Source: Oscillospiraceae bacterium (GTDB taxonomy: Bacteria > Bacillota > Clostridia > Oscillospirales > Oscillospiraceae). From it: 64,000 nt of DNA. Below the pieces are notes generated by a model, which worked only from the letters and a program-made list of their open reading frames with translations, did not search any database and was not told where the DNA came from. Positions within the stretch are counted from its first letter, which is position 1. Each line of letters opens with the position of its first letter. The position numbers were made by a program, and so were the translations under genes. The stretch is from positions 43,359-107,358 of the forward strand of contig JAFRMX010000002.1 in assembly GCA_017430455.1 (NCBI GenBank), given 5' to 3'. Positions 25,972-34,495 of this stretch are shown in pieces.

Positions 25972-27300
25972 ATGAAAAAACTCATCGCATTGCTCACAGC
26001 TCTCATAATGGTATTTGCGCTGTGCGCCTGCGGACAGGCTGCAGCACCGGCTCCGGCCGCTGCTCCGGCAGCAGAACCCGCAGCAGAACCCGCTGCAGAG
26101 CCTGCAGCAGAACCCGCTGCAGATCAGACTGTTCTGACCTTGTGGTGCATCGCAACGGAAAGCGACGCAAACCGTCCCGCTTATGAACAGGCTATAGCAG
26201 AATTTGAAGCAAATCACCCCGATATCAAGATCGAGTGGGAAGCATTTGAGAACAACTCTTACAAGACAAAGATCAAAGCTGCCATGAGCGATCCTGAGAC
26301 TCTGCCTGACATTTTCTTCACCTGGTCCGGTGCGTTCCTTGGCGACTTCGTTGAAGCTGGTAACATCTACTGCCTTGACGACGCCTATAAGGCGTTTGCA
26401 GCTGATCTGCCTGAAGTCATGCTCCAGAACTCCACATATGACGGCGGACACTATGCTGTTCCTCTGACATACAACATAGTCACACTCTTTGCCAATATGG
26501 ATATGCTTGCTGAAGTCGGTTGGGATCATGTTCCCGAGACATACGAAGATCTCACTGCCTGCTGCGATGCACTCGTTGCCGCAGGAAAGATCCCCTTCGG
26601 ATGCGCAGCTACTTCTGCAGACACATGGTGTGTCACCGAGTATCTTGAGCCCATTATTGAAAAAACCATTGGTTTTGAAGACATGAACGCGATCTTCAAA
26701 GGCGAGGCAACATGGAATGATCCCGATATCGCTGTTGCAGTCAACAATTTCCAGGATATGGTCAATAAGGGATACTTTGATCCCAACGGCACTGCTATCG
26801 GAAATGACCAGGTCAAAGCAAACTTCATAGCCGGCCAGTATGCTTTCTATCAGAACGGCTCCTGGAACTGCGGTGAGATCAATGACCAGGAACTCTTCCA
26901 GCCTCAGGCTGCCCTCTTCCCCGTAATGAATGCTGACCGCGCTACCTACGGCCAGGTTATTGGCGGCCCGTCTGACTCTCTCACGGTCTCCGCATATTCC
27001 AAGAATGTCGAGCTCGCCGCATCTGCAGCATTCGAACTCGGTAAAGCTATCTGCCACTACGGCTACCTCGCAGGTTCCGGTCTGCCTGCATGGACTCCTG
27101 ATTACGACACCAGCGCTGTAAAGCCTCTTGTTGCTGCTGTTGCCGATATCGTTTCTGCATCCGACGGCATGGTCCTCTTCGGTGACACTGCCATGAGTGC
27201 AGATCCTGCAAACACCTATCTTGAATATGTTTCCCAGGTTTATGGCGGTGCCATTAACGGCGAGGACTTTGTCTCCGGCCTGACCAATGACCTCGGATAA
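25972..27300 (+). CDS. Sugar ABC transporter substrate-binding lipoprotein (beta-glucoside locus)
   Basis: A 442-residue family 1 sugar-binding protein with a lipoprotein signal (lipobox ALCAC), an Ala/Glu/Pro linker and a full binding fold. The frame opens upstream, but GGAGG before ATG 25972 and the signal peptide fix the start. It lies 63 bases after the LacI gene and before two permeases, next to cellobiose phosphorylase and GH3. Cello-oligosaccharides or another beta-glycoside are the likely ligand. No ATPase gene accompanies it. Confidence 0.82.
   Translation: MKKLIALLTALIMVFALCACGQAAAPAPAAAPAAEPAAEPAAEPAAEPAADQTVLTLWCIATESDANRPAYEQAIAEFEANHPDIKIEWEAFENNSYKTKIKAAMSDPETLPDIFFTWSGAFLGDFVEAGNIYCLDDAYKAFAADLPEVMLQNSTYDGGHYAVPLTYNIVTLFANMDMLAEVGWDHVPETYEDLTACCDALVAAGKIPFGCAATSADTWCVTEYLEPIIEKTIGFEDMNAIFKGEATWNDPDIAVAVNNFQDMVNKGYFDPNGTAIGNDQVKANFIAGQYAFYQNGSWNCGEINDQELFQPQAALFPVMNADRATYGQVIGGPSDSLTVSAYSKNVELAASAAFELGKAICHYGYLAGSGLPAWTPDYDTSAVKPLVAAVADIVSASDGMVLFGDTAMSADPANTYLEYVSQVYGGAINGEDFVSGLTNDLG
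26071..26118 (+). repeat. 12-bp in-frame tandem repeat in the lipoprotein linker
   Basis: Four copies of a 12-base unit (GCAGAACCCGCN type) encode AEPA steps in the linker after the lipobox. It is the counterpart of the 21-bp repeat in the other binding protein, with a different unit. Confidence 0.8.
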
Positions 27301-27341
27301 GTTTTGAGACCCGCAGGTTTATCCTTTTCAGGATAAAACCG

Positions 27342-27388
27342 AAAGGCGGCTTTCCTCAGAATGTTCATACATCTGGGAGAGCCGCCTT
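27342..27388 (+). terminator. Hairpin after the second binding-protein gene
   Basis: AAGGCGGCT pairs with the AGCCGCCTT that ends the hairpin (a 9-bp outer stem), and TCCTCAGA near TCTGGGAGA extends it imperfectly; ATTC follows, not a strong T-run. As in the sulfoquinovose importer, it sits between the binding protein and the permeases and should lower permease expression. Confidence 0.55.
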
Positions 27389-27412
27389 ATTCAACAGGTA
27401 AAGGATCTTAAA

Positions 27413-28291
27413 ATGAAAAAACAATACAGCAATAAACTGCATATCATTCTCTTCCTGCTGCCGGCACTGCTCCTCTTCTGCGGCGTACTGATCGCCCCTA
27501 TAGGTGCCTCTGCCTATTTCAGCCTTTTTGACTGGAAAGGGATCGGACCAAAGACATTCATAGGTCTGGCTAACTATAAGGAGCTGTTCACCAGCAACTC
27601 CATAGGCTTTCTGAAGGCGCTTCGCAATTCTCTGCTGCTCGCAGCGCTTTCCGTGGGTCTGCAGCTTCCGCTTGCTCTTGCGCTCGCACTGACTCTGGGC
27701 AAAAACATAAAGGGAGAGAGAATGTTCCTCTCGGTCTATTTTATGCCGGTTCTGATCTCGACGGTCGTTATCGGCCAGCTCTGGCTGAAGATCTACAATC
27801 CGGACTACGGTATTCTAAACGTGTTCCTGCGGAGTATCGGACTTGAAAAATGGACGAGGATCTGGCTCGGCAAAAAAGAGACCGCACTTGGAGCGGTGCT
27901 CGTACCTACACTGTGGCAGTACGTAGGATATCATATGCTGCTGCTTTACGCGGGAGTCAAGAGCGTTCCCGGCGAATTGCGCGAGGCAGCTATGCTGGAC
28001 GGAGCGACGGACGGGCAGATCAACCGATTCATTGTCCTGCCATATATCAAGCCCATTCTCCGCATCAGCGTAATCTTTGCTGTCACAGGGTCGCTGAAAT
28101 CATTTGACCTTATCTATGTTCTTACCAATGGCGGTCCCTTACATGCGACCGAAGTTCCAAGTACGTTGATGATAAGTATGCTTTTCCTTCGTAACCGATA
28201 TGGAATGGGCAGTACGATCGCAGTGATGCTGATCATTCTCTGTTTCGGATTTGCGTTGCTGATCAACGCAATATTCAAGGAGGAAGCCTGA
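27413..28291 (+). CDS. Sugar ABC transporter permease, MalF-like (beta-glucoside locus)
   Basis: A 292-residue six-helix permease with the EAA loop REAAMLDGATDGQINRFIVLP. It is two bases upstream of the partner permease. It is homologous to the permease at 20241-21143 but clearly diverged. Confidence 0.85.
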   Translation: MKKQYSNKLHIILFLLPALLLFCGVLIAPIGASAYFSLFDWKGIGPKTFIGLANYKELFTSNSIGFLKALRNSLLLAALSVGLQLPLALALALTLGKNIKGERMFLSVYFMPVLISTVVIGQLWLKIYNPDYGILNVFLRSIGLEKWTRIWLGKKETALGAVLVPTLWQYVGYHMLLLYAGVKSVPGELREAAMLDGATDGQINRFIVLPYIKPILRISVIFAVTGSLKSFDLIYVLTNGGPLHATEVPSTLMISMLFLRNRYGMGSTIAVMLIILCFGFALLINAIFKEEA

Positions 28292-28292
28292 T

Positions 28293-29126
28293 ATGCTGAA
28301 CACTAATAAGAGTACTAAAATAATAAGCTATGTAGGACTGATACTGTGGATGTTGGTAAACCTTTTTCCGGTCTACTGGATGTTCACTTTCTCTTTGAAG
28401 AACAACGAAGAGATATTCGGCAAAAATGTTGCGGGTCTTCCACAGCATTGGCTCTGGTCAAACTACACCGAGGCGATGAAAACCGGACATATGGGGCGTT
28501 ACTTTTTAAACAGCGGAATAGTTGCTGTTGCGACTATTCTGATCACTCTGGCTGTAGCGCTTCTGGCAACCTTTGCGCTGACGCGTATGATATGGAAACG
28601 CAGAAAAACTATGAACAAGTTTTTCATGCTTGGTCTGACTATACCTATTCATGCCTCGATAGTTCCGATCTATGTCACGTTATCCAGATTGCATCTTCTG
28701 AATACGCGCTGGGCGCTGATAATACCTTATGCTGCGTTTTCTCTGGCAATGGCAATACTTGTCTGTACGGGATTTATGAATGAGATCCCGCGTGAACTGG
28801 ATGAGTCTGCATGTATTGACGGATGCAATGTGTGGGGCATATTCTTCAGAATAATAGTTCCGCTGATGAAACCTGCAGTCGCGACAGTCGGCATATATAC
28901 TTTCCTTCAGTGCTGGAACGAACTTATGTTCGCAAATATCTTCATCAGCAAATCCGCGCTGAAAACTCTGCCGGTCGGTATTCAGGCACTGTCCGGACAG
29001 TATACGACTGCATGGGGGCCAATTGGCGCAGCTCTTGTTATTGCTACTTTCCCGACGCTGTTCATGTATATTTTCCTGAGCAGGCGCATTCAGGAGAGCT
29101 TCATTGCAGGGGCTATAAAAGGCTGA
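28293..29126 (+). CDS. Sugar ABC transporter permease, MalG-like (beta-glucoside locus)
   Basis: A 277-residue six-helix permease with EAA-type loop DESACIDGCNVWGIFFRIIVP and the usual FIAGAIKG end. It completes the second importer. The GH3 gene follows after about 90 bases. Confidence 0.85.
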   Translation: MLNTNKSTKIISYVGLILWMLVNLFPVYWMFTFSLKNNEEIFGKNVAGLPQHWLWSNYTEAMKTGHMGRYFLNSGIVAVATILITLAVALLATFALTRMIWKRRKTMNKFFMLGLTIPIHASIVPIYVTLSRLHLLNTRWALIIPYAAFSLAMAILVCTGFMNEIPRELDESACIDGCNVWGIFFRIIVPLMKPAVATVGIYTFLQCWNELMFANIFISKSALKTLPVGIQALSGQYTTAWGPIGAALVIATFPTLFMYIFLSRRIQESFIAGAIKG

Positions 29127-29217
29127 TTTCAGTATAGTTAAATTTTCCGATAAAGGGGATCCTATGGAACTCTGTGATCCATGCGGGTTCCCTTTTATTT
29201 CAATTTGGAGGTCAGGT

Positions 29218-31305
29218 ATGGACAGAAAAAAGGCTGAAAAGAAAGCAAGAGATCTTGTCGGACAAATGACTCTGGAAGAAAAAACGAGCCAGCTGCGATA
29301 CAATTCTCCTGCTGTAGAACGGCTCGGCATCCCTGCATACAACTGGTGGAATGAAGCGCTGCACGGTGTCGCCAGAGGCGGCACTGCGACAAGTTTCCCT
29401 CAGGCCATAGGACTGGCGGCTATGTTCGATGATACTCTTGTTGAAAAACTGGGTGATGTGGCTGCCACTGAGGGGAGAGCAAAATATAACGCAGTTTCTG
29501 TACGGGGAGACAGGGATATCTATCACGGGCTGACTTTCTGGTCGCCGAACATCAATATTTTCCGCGATCCCAGATGGGGGCGTGGTCACGAGACATACGG
29601 CGAAGATCCGTACCTGACATCCAGAACCGGACAGGCATATGTCCGCGGACTTCAAGGTAAAGGGGAAACCCTTAAAAGTGCAGCATGTGCCAAGCATTTT
29701 GCTGTTCACAGCGGACCGGAGAACATAAGACACAGTTTCAATGCCGTGGCGACTCCCAAAGATATGGAGGAGACTTACCTGCCTGCATTTGAAGATCTTG
29801 TAACCAAAGCAGAAGTAGAGGCCGTAATGGGCGCTTATAACCGTACAAACGGAGAGCCGTGCTGCGGAAGCAAAGCATTGCTTTCAGATACGCTGCGCGG
29901 GAAATGGAAATTCAAAGGCCATATCGTATCCGACTGCTGGGCAATAAGAGATTTTCATACAGGCCATATGGTTACAACCCGGCCTGAAGAATCTGTCTCA
30001 CTGGCGCTGAAGATGGGCTGTGACCTGAATTGCGGTGAGAGCTACCAGTATCTCCTGGAATCCTTAAAGGAGGGCCTGATCACAGAGGAGCAGATTACTG
30101 AAGCTGCAGTTCATCTGTTTACAACCCGCTATCTGCTCGGAATTATGGGAGATGGAACGGAGTATGATGATATTCCGTACACAGTGATCGAGGACAAAAA
30201 GCACATTTCTCTCGCACATGAAGCTTCCCTGAAATCATGCGTTCTTTTGAAAAACAACGGGATCCTGCCTTTGAAAGCCGCCGGAACGATAGGCGTTATC
30301 GGCCCAAATGCGAACAGCAGAAGGGCATTGAAAGGCAATTATTACGGGACGTCTTCACGTTATATAACAGTACTTGAAGGTATTCAGGACATTATGGAAG
30401 GCAATGGCAGAGTTCTTTATTCGGAAGGCTGTCATTTGGTTTATGACCGTGTCGAACCTCTTGCAAAAGCGGATGACAGGCTGGCAGAAGCTTTAGCCGT
30501 AGCAGAGAACAGCGATACTGTTATTCTGGTATTGGGATATGATGAAAGGATTGAAGGGGAAGAGCCGGATGACGGTAATGCGTACGGATCCGGAGATAAA
30601 GAAGATCTGCTTCTGCCCCCGCCCCAGCGGAAACTTCTGGATACAGTATTGGCATTGAACAAGCCTACAGTTGTTCTTCTGATGGCAGGCAGCAGTGTCG
30701 ATGTTTCCTCTGCTCAGAAAAAAGCAGACGCTGTAATGCTTACATGGTACCCGGGTGCCCGGGGAGGAAAGGCAGTTGCTGAGCTCCTGTTTGGAAATGC
30801 ATCTCCTTCAGGCAAGCTTCCGGTTACTTTCTATCACAATGAAGCTCTTAAGGAAATGCCTGATTTTACAGACTATTCAATGACCAACCGTACTTATCGG
30901 TATTACAGAGGAACGCCGCTTTACCCGTTCGGCTTCGGACTGAGTTATGCAGATATGAGATTGTCTGATCTGTCTGCAGATTACCGGACTGCATCCGTGA
31001 CAGTTACAAACTTAAGCAATTTTGCCGCAGAAGAAGTAGTAGAGCTGTATATAAAAGACGAGCTTTCCTCCGATGTACCCGTGAACCCGGTCCTGTGCGG
31101 ATTCAGCCGTGTCAGCCTCGAAGCGAAGGAGAGCAGGAGAATTGATCTTGCTATCGACCCCAGGGCATTTACAGCTGTTAAGGAAAACGGTGAACGTATA
31201 CCGGGCAGCGGCAGATGGACACTGTATGCCGGTTTTGGACAGCCTGATGAAAGAACAGAAGAACTTACAGGAAAAGAATGCCTTGCAATAATAATCCAAG
31301 ATTAA
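29218..31305 (+). CDS. GH3 glycosidase (beta-glucosidase or beta-xylosidase)
   Basis: A 695-residue GH3 enzyme in the normal domain order: TIM-barrel domain with nucleophile Asp239 (HIVSDCWAI), alpha/beta sandwich domain (from about residue 340, KKNADAV-type core), and a C-terminal fibronectin III-like domain (residues about 590-690). No signal peptide, so it acts on imported sugars. The NWWNEALHGVA motif near the N-terminus is frequent in GH3 beta-xylosidases, while the cellobiose phosphorylase context points to beta-glucosides; specificity is open. The frame is open to 29164, but GGAGGT five bases before ATG 29218 fixes the start. Confidence 0.88.
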   Translation: MDRKKAEKKARDLVGQMTLEEKTSQLRYNSPAVERLGIPAYNWWNEALHGVARGGTATSFPQAIGLAAMFDDTLVEKLGDVAATEGRAKYNAVSVRGDRDIYHGLTFWSPNINIFRDPRWGRGHETYGEDPYLTSRTGQAYVRGLQGKGETLKSAACAKHFAVHSGPENIRHSFNAVATPKDMEETYLPAFEDLVTKAEVEAVMGAYNRTNGEPCCGSKALLSDTLRGKWKFKGHIVSDCWAIRDFHTGHMVTTRPEESVSLALKMGCDLNCGESYQYLLESLKEGLITEEQITEAAVHLFTTRYLLGIMGDGTEYDDIPYTVIEDKKHISLAHEASLKSCVLLKNNGILPLKAAGTIGVIGPNANSRRALKGNYYGTSSRYITVLEGIQDIMEGNGRVLYSEGCHLVYDRVEPLAKADDRLAEALAVAENSDTVILVLGYDERIEGEEPDDGNAYGSGDKEDLLLPPPQRKLLDTVLALNKPTVVLLMAGSSVDVSSAQKKADAVMLTWYPGARGGKAVAELLFGNASPSGKLPVTFYHNEALKEMPDFTDYSMTNRTYRYYRGTPLYPFGFGLSYADMRLSDLSADYRTASVTVTNLSNFAAEEVVELYIKDELSSDVPVNPVLCGFSRVSLEAKESRRIDLAIDPRAFTAVKENGERIPGSGRWTLYAGFGQPDERTEELTGKECLAIIIQD

Positions 31306-31372
31306 GATCAGCAAGAACAGGAGAGTATCCTTTCTTTCATATATGGAATCGGTGGGCGGAGGCTATGAAAAA

Positions 31373-32170
31373 ATGAATGGCATTCTGAAATGCCCGGTGT
31401 GCTCAAAGGCTCTTGATAGAAAAGAGAGAGAATACAAATGTCCGGATGGGCATAGTTTTGATATAGCTAAAGAAGATTATGTCAACCTTCTTGTGAGCTC
31501 AAAAAATGGTGATCTGAAAGGTGACGATAAATACTCCGCCAGAAGCAGGAGAGATTTTTTAAACCGGGGTTATTATTCACCGCTTCGTGATGCACTGAAT
31601 GCTGTTTTCAGCGATAAACATGGGATTCTTCTCGATATATGTTGCGGAGAAGGCTATTATACTTCCGCTCTCGGGAACAACAGTGGTCTGGAGATATACG
31701 GATTTGATATCTCAAAAGAGATGGTGCGTCTTGCAGCAAAAAGGGGAGGCGCGTGCTATTTCGTAGCCAATATGGCAAATATCCCGGTTTTTGATGAAAG
31801 CATCGATTATGCCATACATCTCTTTGCTCCATTTAATGAAGAGGAGTTCTTCAGGATCTTAAAACCCGGAGGTGTTATTTTTACCGTTATCCCCGGTAAG
31901 AGGCATCTGTACGGTCTCAAGGAGCTGCTTTACGATACACCTTATGAAAATGACGAAAAGTTTCCGGAGACATGCGTTCTTGAGCAGATATCAAAGAAAA
32001 CAATAACCTCAAAAGCAATTCTTGAGGGGGAAGATGTAATTGCAGAGCTTTTCCGTATGACCCCGTATTATTTCCATACATCGGAAAAAGACAGGGATAA
32101 ATTGGAAGGCATAAAAAGGCTTGAAACAGAAACAGAATTTGTTATCGGTGAATTCAGAAAGCCTGTTTAA
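31373..32170 (+). CDS. rlmA: 23S rRNA (guanine-N1)-methyltransferase RlmA
   Basis: A 265-residue SAM-dependent methyltransferase. The N-terminal zinc finger is formed by Cys7, Cys10, Cys23 and His27, followed by KEDYVNLL and the SAM-binding LDICCGEGYYTSAL. This is the RlmA I/II layout, which methylates G745 or G748 of 23S rRNA; the II type affects tylosin sensitivity in Gram-positives. The open frame begins at 31343, but the GCGGAGG before ATG 31373 and the zinc-finger alignment favour the later start. Confidence 0.88.
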   Translation: MNGILKCPVCSKALDRKEREYKCPDGHSFDIAKEDYVNLLVSSKNGDLKGDDKYSARSRRDFLNRGYYSPLRDALNAVFSDKHGILLDICCGEGYYTSALGNNSGLEIYGFDISKEMVRLAAKRGGACYFVANMANIPVFDESIDYAIHLFAPFNEEEFFRILKPGGVIFTVIPGKRHLYGLKELLYDTPYENDEKFPETCVLEQISKKTITSKAILEGEDVIAELFRMTPYYFHTSEKDRDKLEGIKRLETETEFVIGEFRKPV

Positions 32171-32174
32171 GATG

Positions 32175-32211
32175 AAAAGGTCAGAGCAGATAAATCTGCC
32201 CTGACCTTTTC
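32175..32211 (+). terminator. Terminator after rlmA
   Basis: An AAAAGGTCAG(A)GCAGA arm pairs with TCTGC(C)CTGACCTTTT around a TAAA loop, ending in a T-run. Symmetric A and T runs make it potentially bidirectional. Confidence 0.8.
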
Positions 32212-32312
32212 CATGTTTTGGATTTACACTTTTGATTCATCTGCAGAGCAGGCTCTGCAATGAATCAGAAGCTTCCTCAAGAGCCGAATTGACTTCAGAT
32301 CTCAAACAAGTT

Positions 32313-32346
32313 ATAAAAACAGAACCCATCATAAGATGGATTCTGT
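32313..32346 (-). terminator. Terminator of the tRNA-Leu transcript
   Basis: ACAGAACCCATC and GATGGATTCTGT (plus-strand order) form a 12-bp stem with one mismatch around ATAA. On the minus strand the stem is followed by GTTTTTATA directly downstream of the tRNA CCA end. Confidence 0.75.
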
Positions 32347-32347
32347 T

Positions 32348-32432
32348 TGGTGCGAGAGAGGAGACTTGAACTCCCACGTCGGTTGACACACGCCCCTCAA
32401 ACGTGCCTGTCTACCTGTTCCAGCACTCTCGC
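32348..32432 (-). tRNA. tRNA-Leu (anticodon GAG)
   Basis: An 85-base class II tRNA with acceptor GCGAGAG paired with CTCTCGC, anticodon stem CACGT/GCGTG around loop TTGAGGG (anticodon GAG), a long variable arm, a T arm with GGGAGTTCAAGTCTCC, and an encoded CCA. A minus-strand promoter (TTGACA 32532-32537, 16 bp, TATAAT 32510-32515) lies about 80 bases upstream. Confidence 0.93.
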
Positions 32433-32509
32433 ATATCACGCCGATGCCGTTTCCGCATTTAAGGTATCTCTGGCATCTCCTGGCGCTCGCCGCATTTAAG
32501 GCAGAAGTA

Positions 32510-32537
32510 ATTATAACAAAAATAATATGTATGTCAA
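32510..32537 (-). promoter_or_regulatory. Promoter of tRNA-Leu
   Basis: Consensus -35 TTGACA and -10 TATAAT with a 16-bp spacer on the minus strand. The transcribed leader contains two copies of CCGCATTTAAGG (plus-strand sense) before the tRNA 5' end. Confidence 0.7.
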
Positions 32538-32594
32538 GCATTTATTTTCAAATACTTCGCTTCCGCCAAAAGTATATGGATGCAGGGATTTGGC

Positions 32595-32623
32595 TTGATA
32601 TCGCATCTTCTTTCTGTTAAAAT
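32595..32623 (+). promoter_or_regulatory. Promoter of the rubrerythrin-fprA operon
   Basis: TTGATA (32595-32600), 17 bp, TAAAAT (32618-32623), about 50 bases upstream of the rubrerythrin start. No PerR-type dyad is obvious. Confidence 0.6.
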
Positions 32624-32680
32624 TACAACACAGAACAAAATAAACCTTGTTTAAATTTAGATTTAAGGAGATTTTAAAAA

Positions 32681-33247
32681 ATGAAAAAATGGGTTTGCCA
32701 GGTTTGCGGTTATGTTCATGAGGGGGATGCCCCTCCCGAGAAGTGCCCCATATGCAAGGCGCCAGCCTCCAGATTTACAGAGCAGGCTGCAGATATGGTA
32801 TGGGCAGCCGAGCATGTTGTTGGTGTAGGCAAGGTCTTCGGCGATGATGTCCCGCAGGAAGTTCGTGATGAGATAATCGAAGGGCTCAGGTCCAATTTCC
32901 AGGGCGAGTGTTCTGAGGTCGGCATGTATCTTGCCATGAGCAGAGTCGCTTACCGCGAGGGTTATCCTGAGATAGGCCTTTACTGGGAAAAGGCCGGGCT
33001 TGAGGAAGCCGAACATGCTGCCAAGTTTGCCGAACTTCTGGGCGAGGTAGTGACCGACTCCACGAAGAAGAATCTGCAGATGAGAGTAGACGCCGAGAAC
33101 GGCGCTACCCAGGGAAAGACCGATCTTGCAAAGCTTGCCAAGAAGTACAATCTGGATGCCATCCACGATACGGTCCATGAAATGGCTCGTGATGAGGCCA
33201 GACATGGGAAGGCCTTAAAAGGACTTCTGGAGAGGTACTTCAAATAA
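32681..33247 (+). CDS. rbr: Reverse rubrerythrin (NADH peroxidase component)
   Basis: A 188-residue protein with an N-terminal rubredoxin domain (Cys6, Cys9, Cys22, Cys25) and a C-terminal ferritin-like diiron domain with two EExxH-type motifs (EEAEH and DEARH). The rubredoxin-first order is the reverse rubrerythrin type described in Clostridium, which reduces hydrogen peroxide and oxygen with NADH via redox partners. Its stop overlaps the fprA start by one base, so the two defence proteins are made together. Confidence 0.92.
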   Translation: MKKWVCQVCGYVHEGDAPPEKCPICKAPASRFTEQAADMVWAAEHVVGVGKVFGDDVPQEVRDEIIEGLRSNFQGECSEVGMYLAMSRVAYREGYPEIGLYWEKAGLEEAEHAAKFAELLGEVVTDSTKKNLQMRVDAENGATQGKTDLAKLAKKYNLDAIHDTVHEMARDEARHGKALKGLLERYFK

Positions 33248-34452
33248 TGCATTGCACGAGAAAAGTAACATCCGATCTGACATGGGTTGGAGCAGACGAC
33301 AGAAGGCTCTCGTGCTTTGAAGGAGTATACGGGGTTCCCGACGGCGTATCCTACAACAGTTATCTTCTTCAGGATGAGAAGACGGTTCTTTTCGATACCT
33401 GCGACAAAGCGGTCTTTGAGGTGTTTCTCGAGAATGTGGACTACGCTCTCGAAGGAAGAAAACTCGACTACCTGGTCATAGACCATATGGAGCCTGATCA
33501 CGCGGCGACTGTTGAACTTCTGGTCAGATGCCACCCGGGAGTAAAGATCGTATGCAATGCTAAGATCCAAAAGATACTTACGCAATTCTTCAATTACGAT
33601 TTTTCTTCCGATATTCTGCTGGTTAAGGAAGGGGATACTCTTTCAACGGGCAGACATGAGCTCACATTTGTCATGGCGCCGATGGTCCACTGGCCGGAGG
33701 TCATGTTCACATTTGATAAAACTGATGGGATACTCTTCTCGGCAGACGCATTCGGCACATTCGGAGCCTTAAACGGCAGGCTCTTTGCTGACGAGACGGA
33801 TTTCTTCAACGATGACCTGAACGAGGCCAGAAGATATTACACGAATATAGTCGGCAAATACGGCCAGCAGGTCCAGATGGCTCTGAAAAAAGCGGCAGGT
33901 CTTGATATAAAGCTTGTCTGCCCGCTTCACGGATATGTCTGGAGAAAAGATTTCGGCAGATACCTTGAAAAATACCAGCACTGGAGCACATATGAGCCTG
34001 AAGAAAAAGGCGTTCTGATAGCCTATGCCAGTGTATACGGGCACACTGCCAATGCTGCGAATATTCTTGCCTGCAAGCTGTGCGACAGAGGTATTAAGGT
34101 AAAGATGTATGACACCTCGGTCACTCCTGCAAGCTATATACTTTCCGACGCATTCAAATACAGCCACCTGGTGTTTGCCTCGACGACATACAACAACGGC
34201 ATATTCGTCAATATGGAAGATCTTCTTCATGACATCGTGAACCACAACCTGCAGAACAGGAAAGTCGCCATTATCGAAAACGGCTCCTGGGCTCCGGTGA
34301 GCGGAAAACTCATGAGGGAAGAGATCTCCAAGATGAAGAATATGGAGATCATCGGAGACGGAATCAAGCTTCTGAGCGCTCTTAAGGAAGACCAGCTCTC
34401 ACAGATAGACGCTCTGGCTGATGCAATTGCAGAAAGCATTAGAGGCATATAA
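33247..34452 (+). CDS. fprA: FprA-type flavodiiron protein (oxygen/NO reductase)
   Basis: A 401-residue A-type flavoprotein. The metallo-beta-lactamase domain carries all diiron ligands: His80-x-Glu82-x-Asp84-His85, His148, Asp167 and His228. The flavodoxin domain starts near residue 256 with YASVYGHTANAA. These soluble enzymes reduce oxygen to water (and sometimes NO) in anaerobes, using electrons from rubredoxin or rubrerythrin systems. The overlap with the rubrerythrin gene fits that role. Confidence 0.94.
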   Translation: MHCTRKVTSDLTWVGADDRRLSCFEGVYGVPDGVSYNSYLLQDEKTVLFDTCDKAVFEVFLENVDYALEGRKLDYLVIDHMEPDHAATVELLVRCHPGVKIVCNAKIQKILTQFFNYDFSSDILLVKEGDTLSTGRHELTFVMAPMVHWPEVMFTFDKTDGILFSADAFGTFGALNGRLFADETDFFNDDLNEARRYYTNIVGKYGQQVQMALKKAAGLDIKLVCPLHGYVWRKDFGRYLEKYQHWSTYEPEEKGVLIAYASVYGHTANAANILACKLCDRGIKVKMYDTSVTPASYILSDAFKYSHLVFASTTYNNGIFVNMEDLLHDIVNHNLQNRKVAIIENGSWAPVSGKLMREEISKMKNMEIIGDGIKLLSALKEDQLSQIDALADAIAESIRGI

Positions 34453-34458
34453 AGACAT

Positions 34459-34495
34459 AAAAAAGCGTTCAGGGACTTTCCTGAACGCTTTTTTT
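34459..34495. terminator. Bidirectional terminator between fprA and the GT-C gene
   Basis: A 13-bp perfect stem AAAAGCGTTCAGG / CCTGAACGCTTTT around GACTTT with A and T runs at each side. The stop codon of the convergent glycosyltransferase gene (34469-34471) lies inside the stem, so terminator and coding sequence overlap. Confidence 0.85.

Noticed and set aside
29164..29217. An upstream start for the GH3 glycosidase
   Set aside because: No ribosome site lies before 29164, while GGAGGT precedes ATG 29218, and the extra residues do not align with the family.
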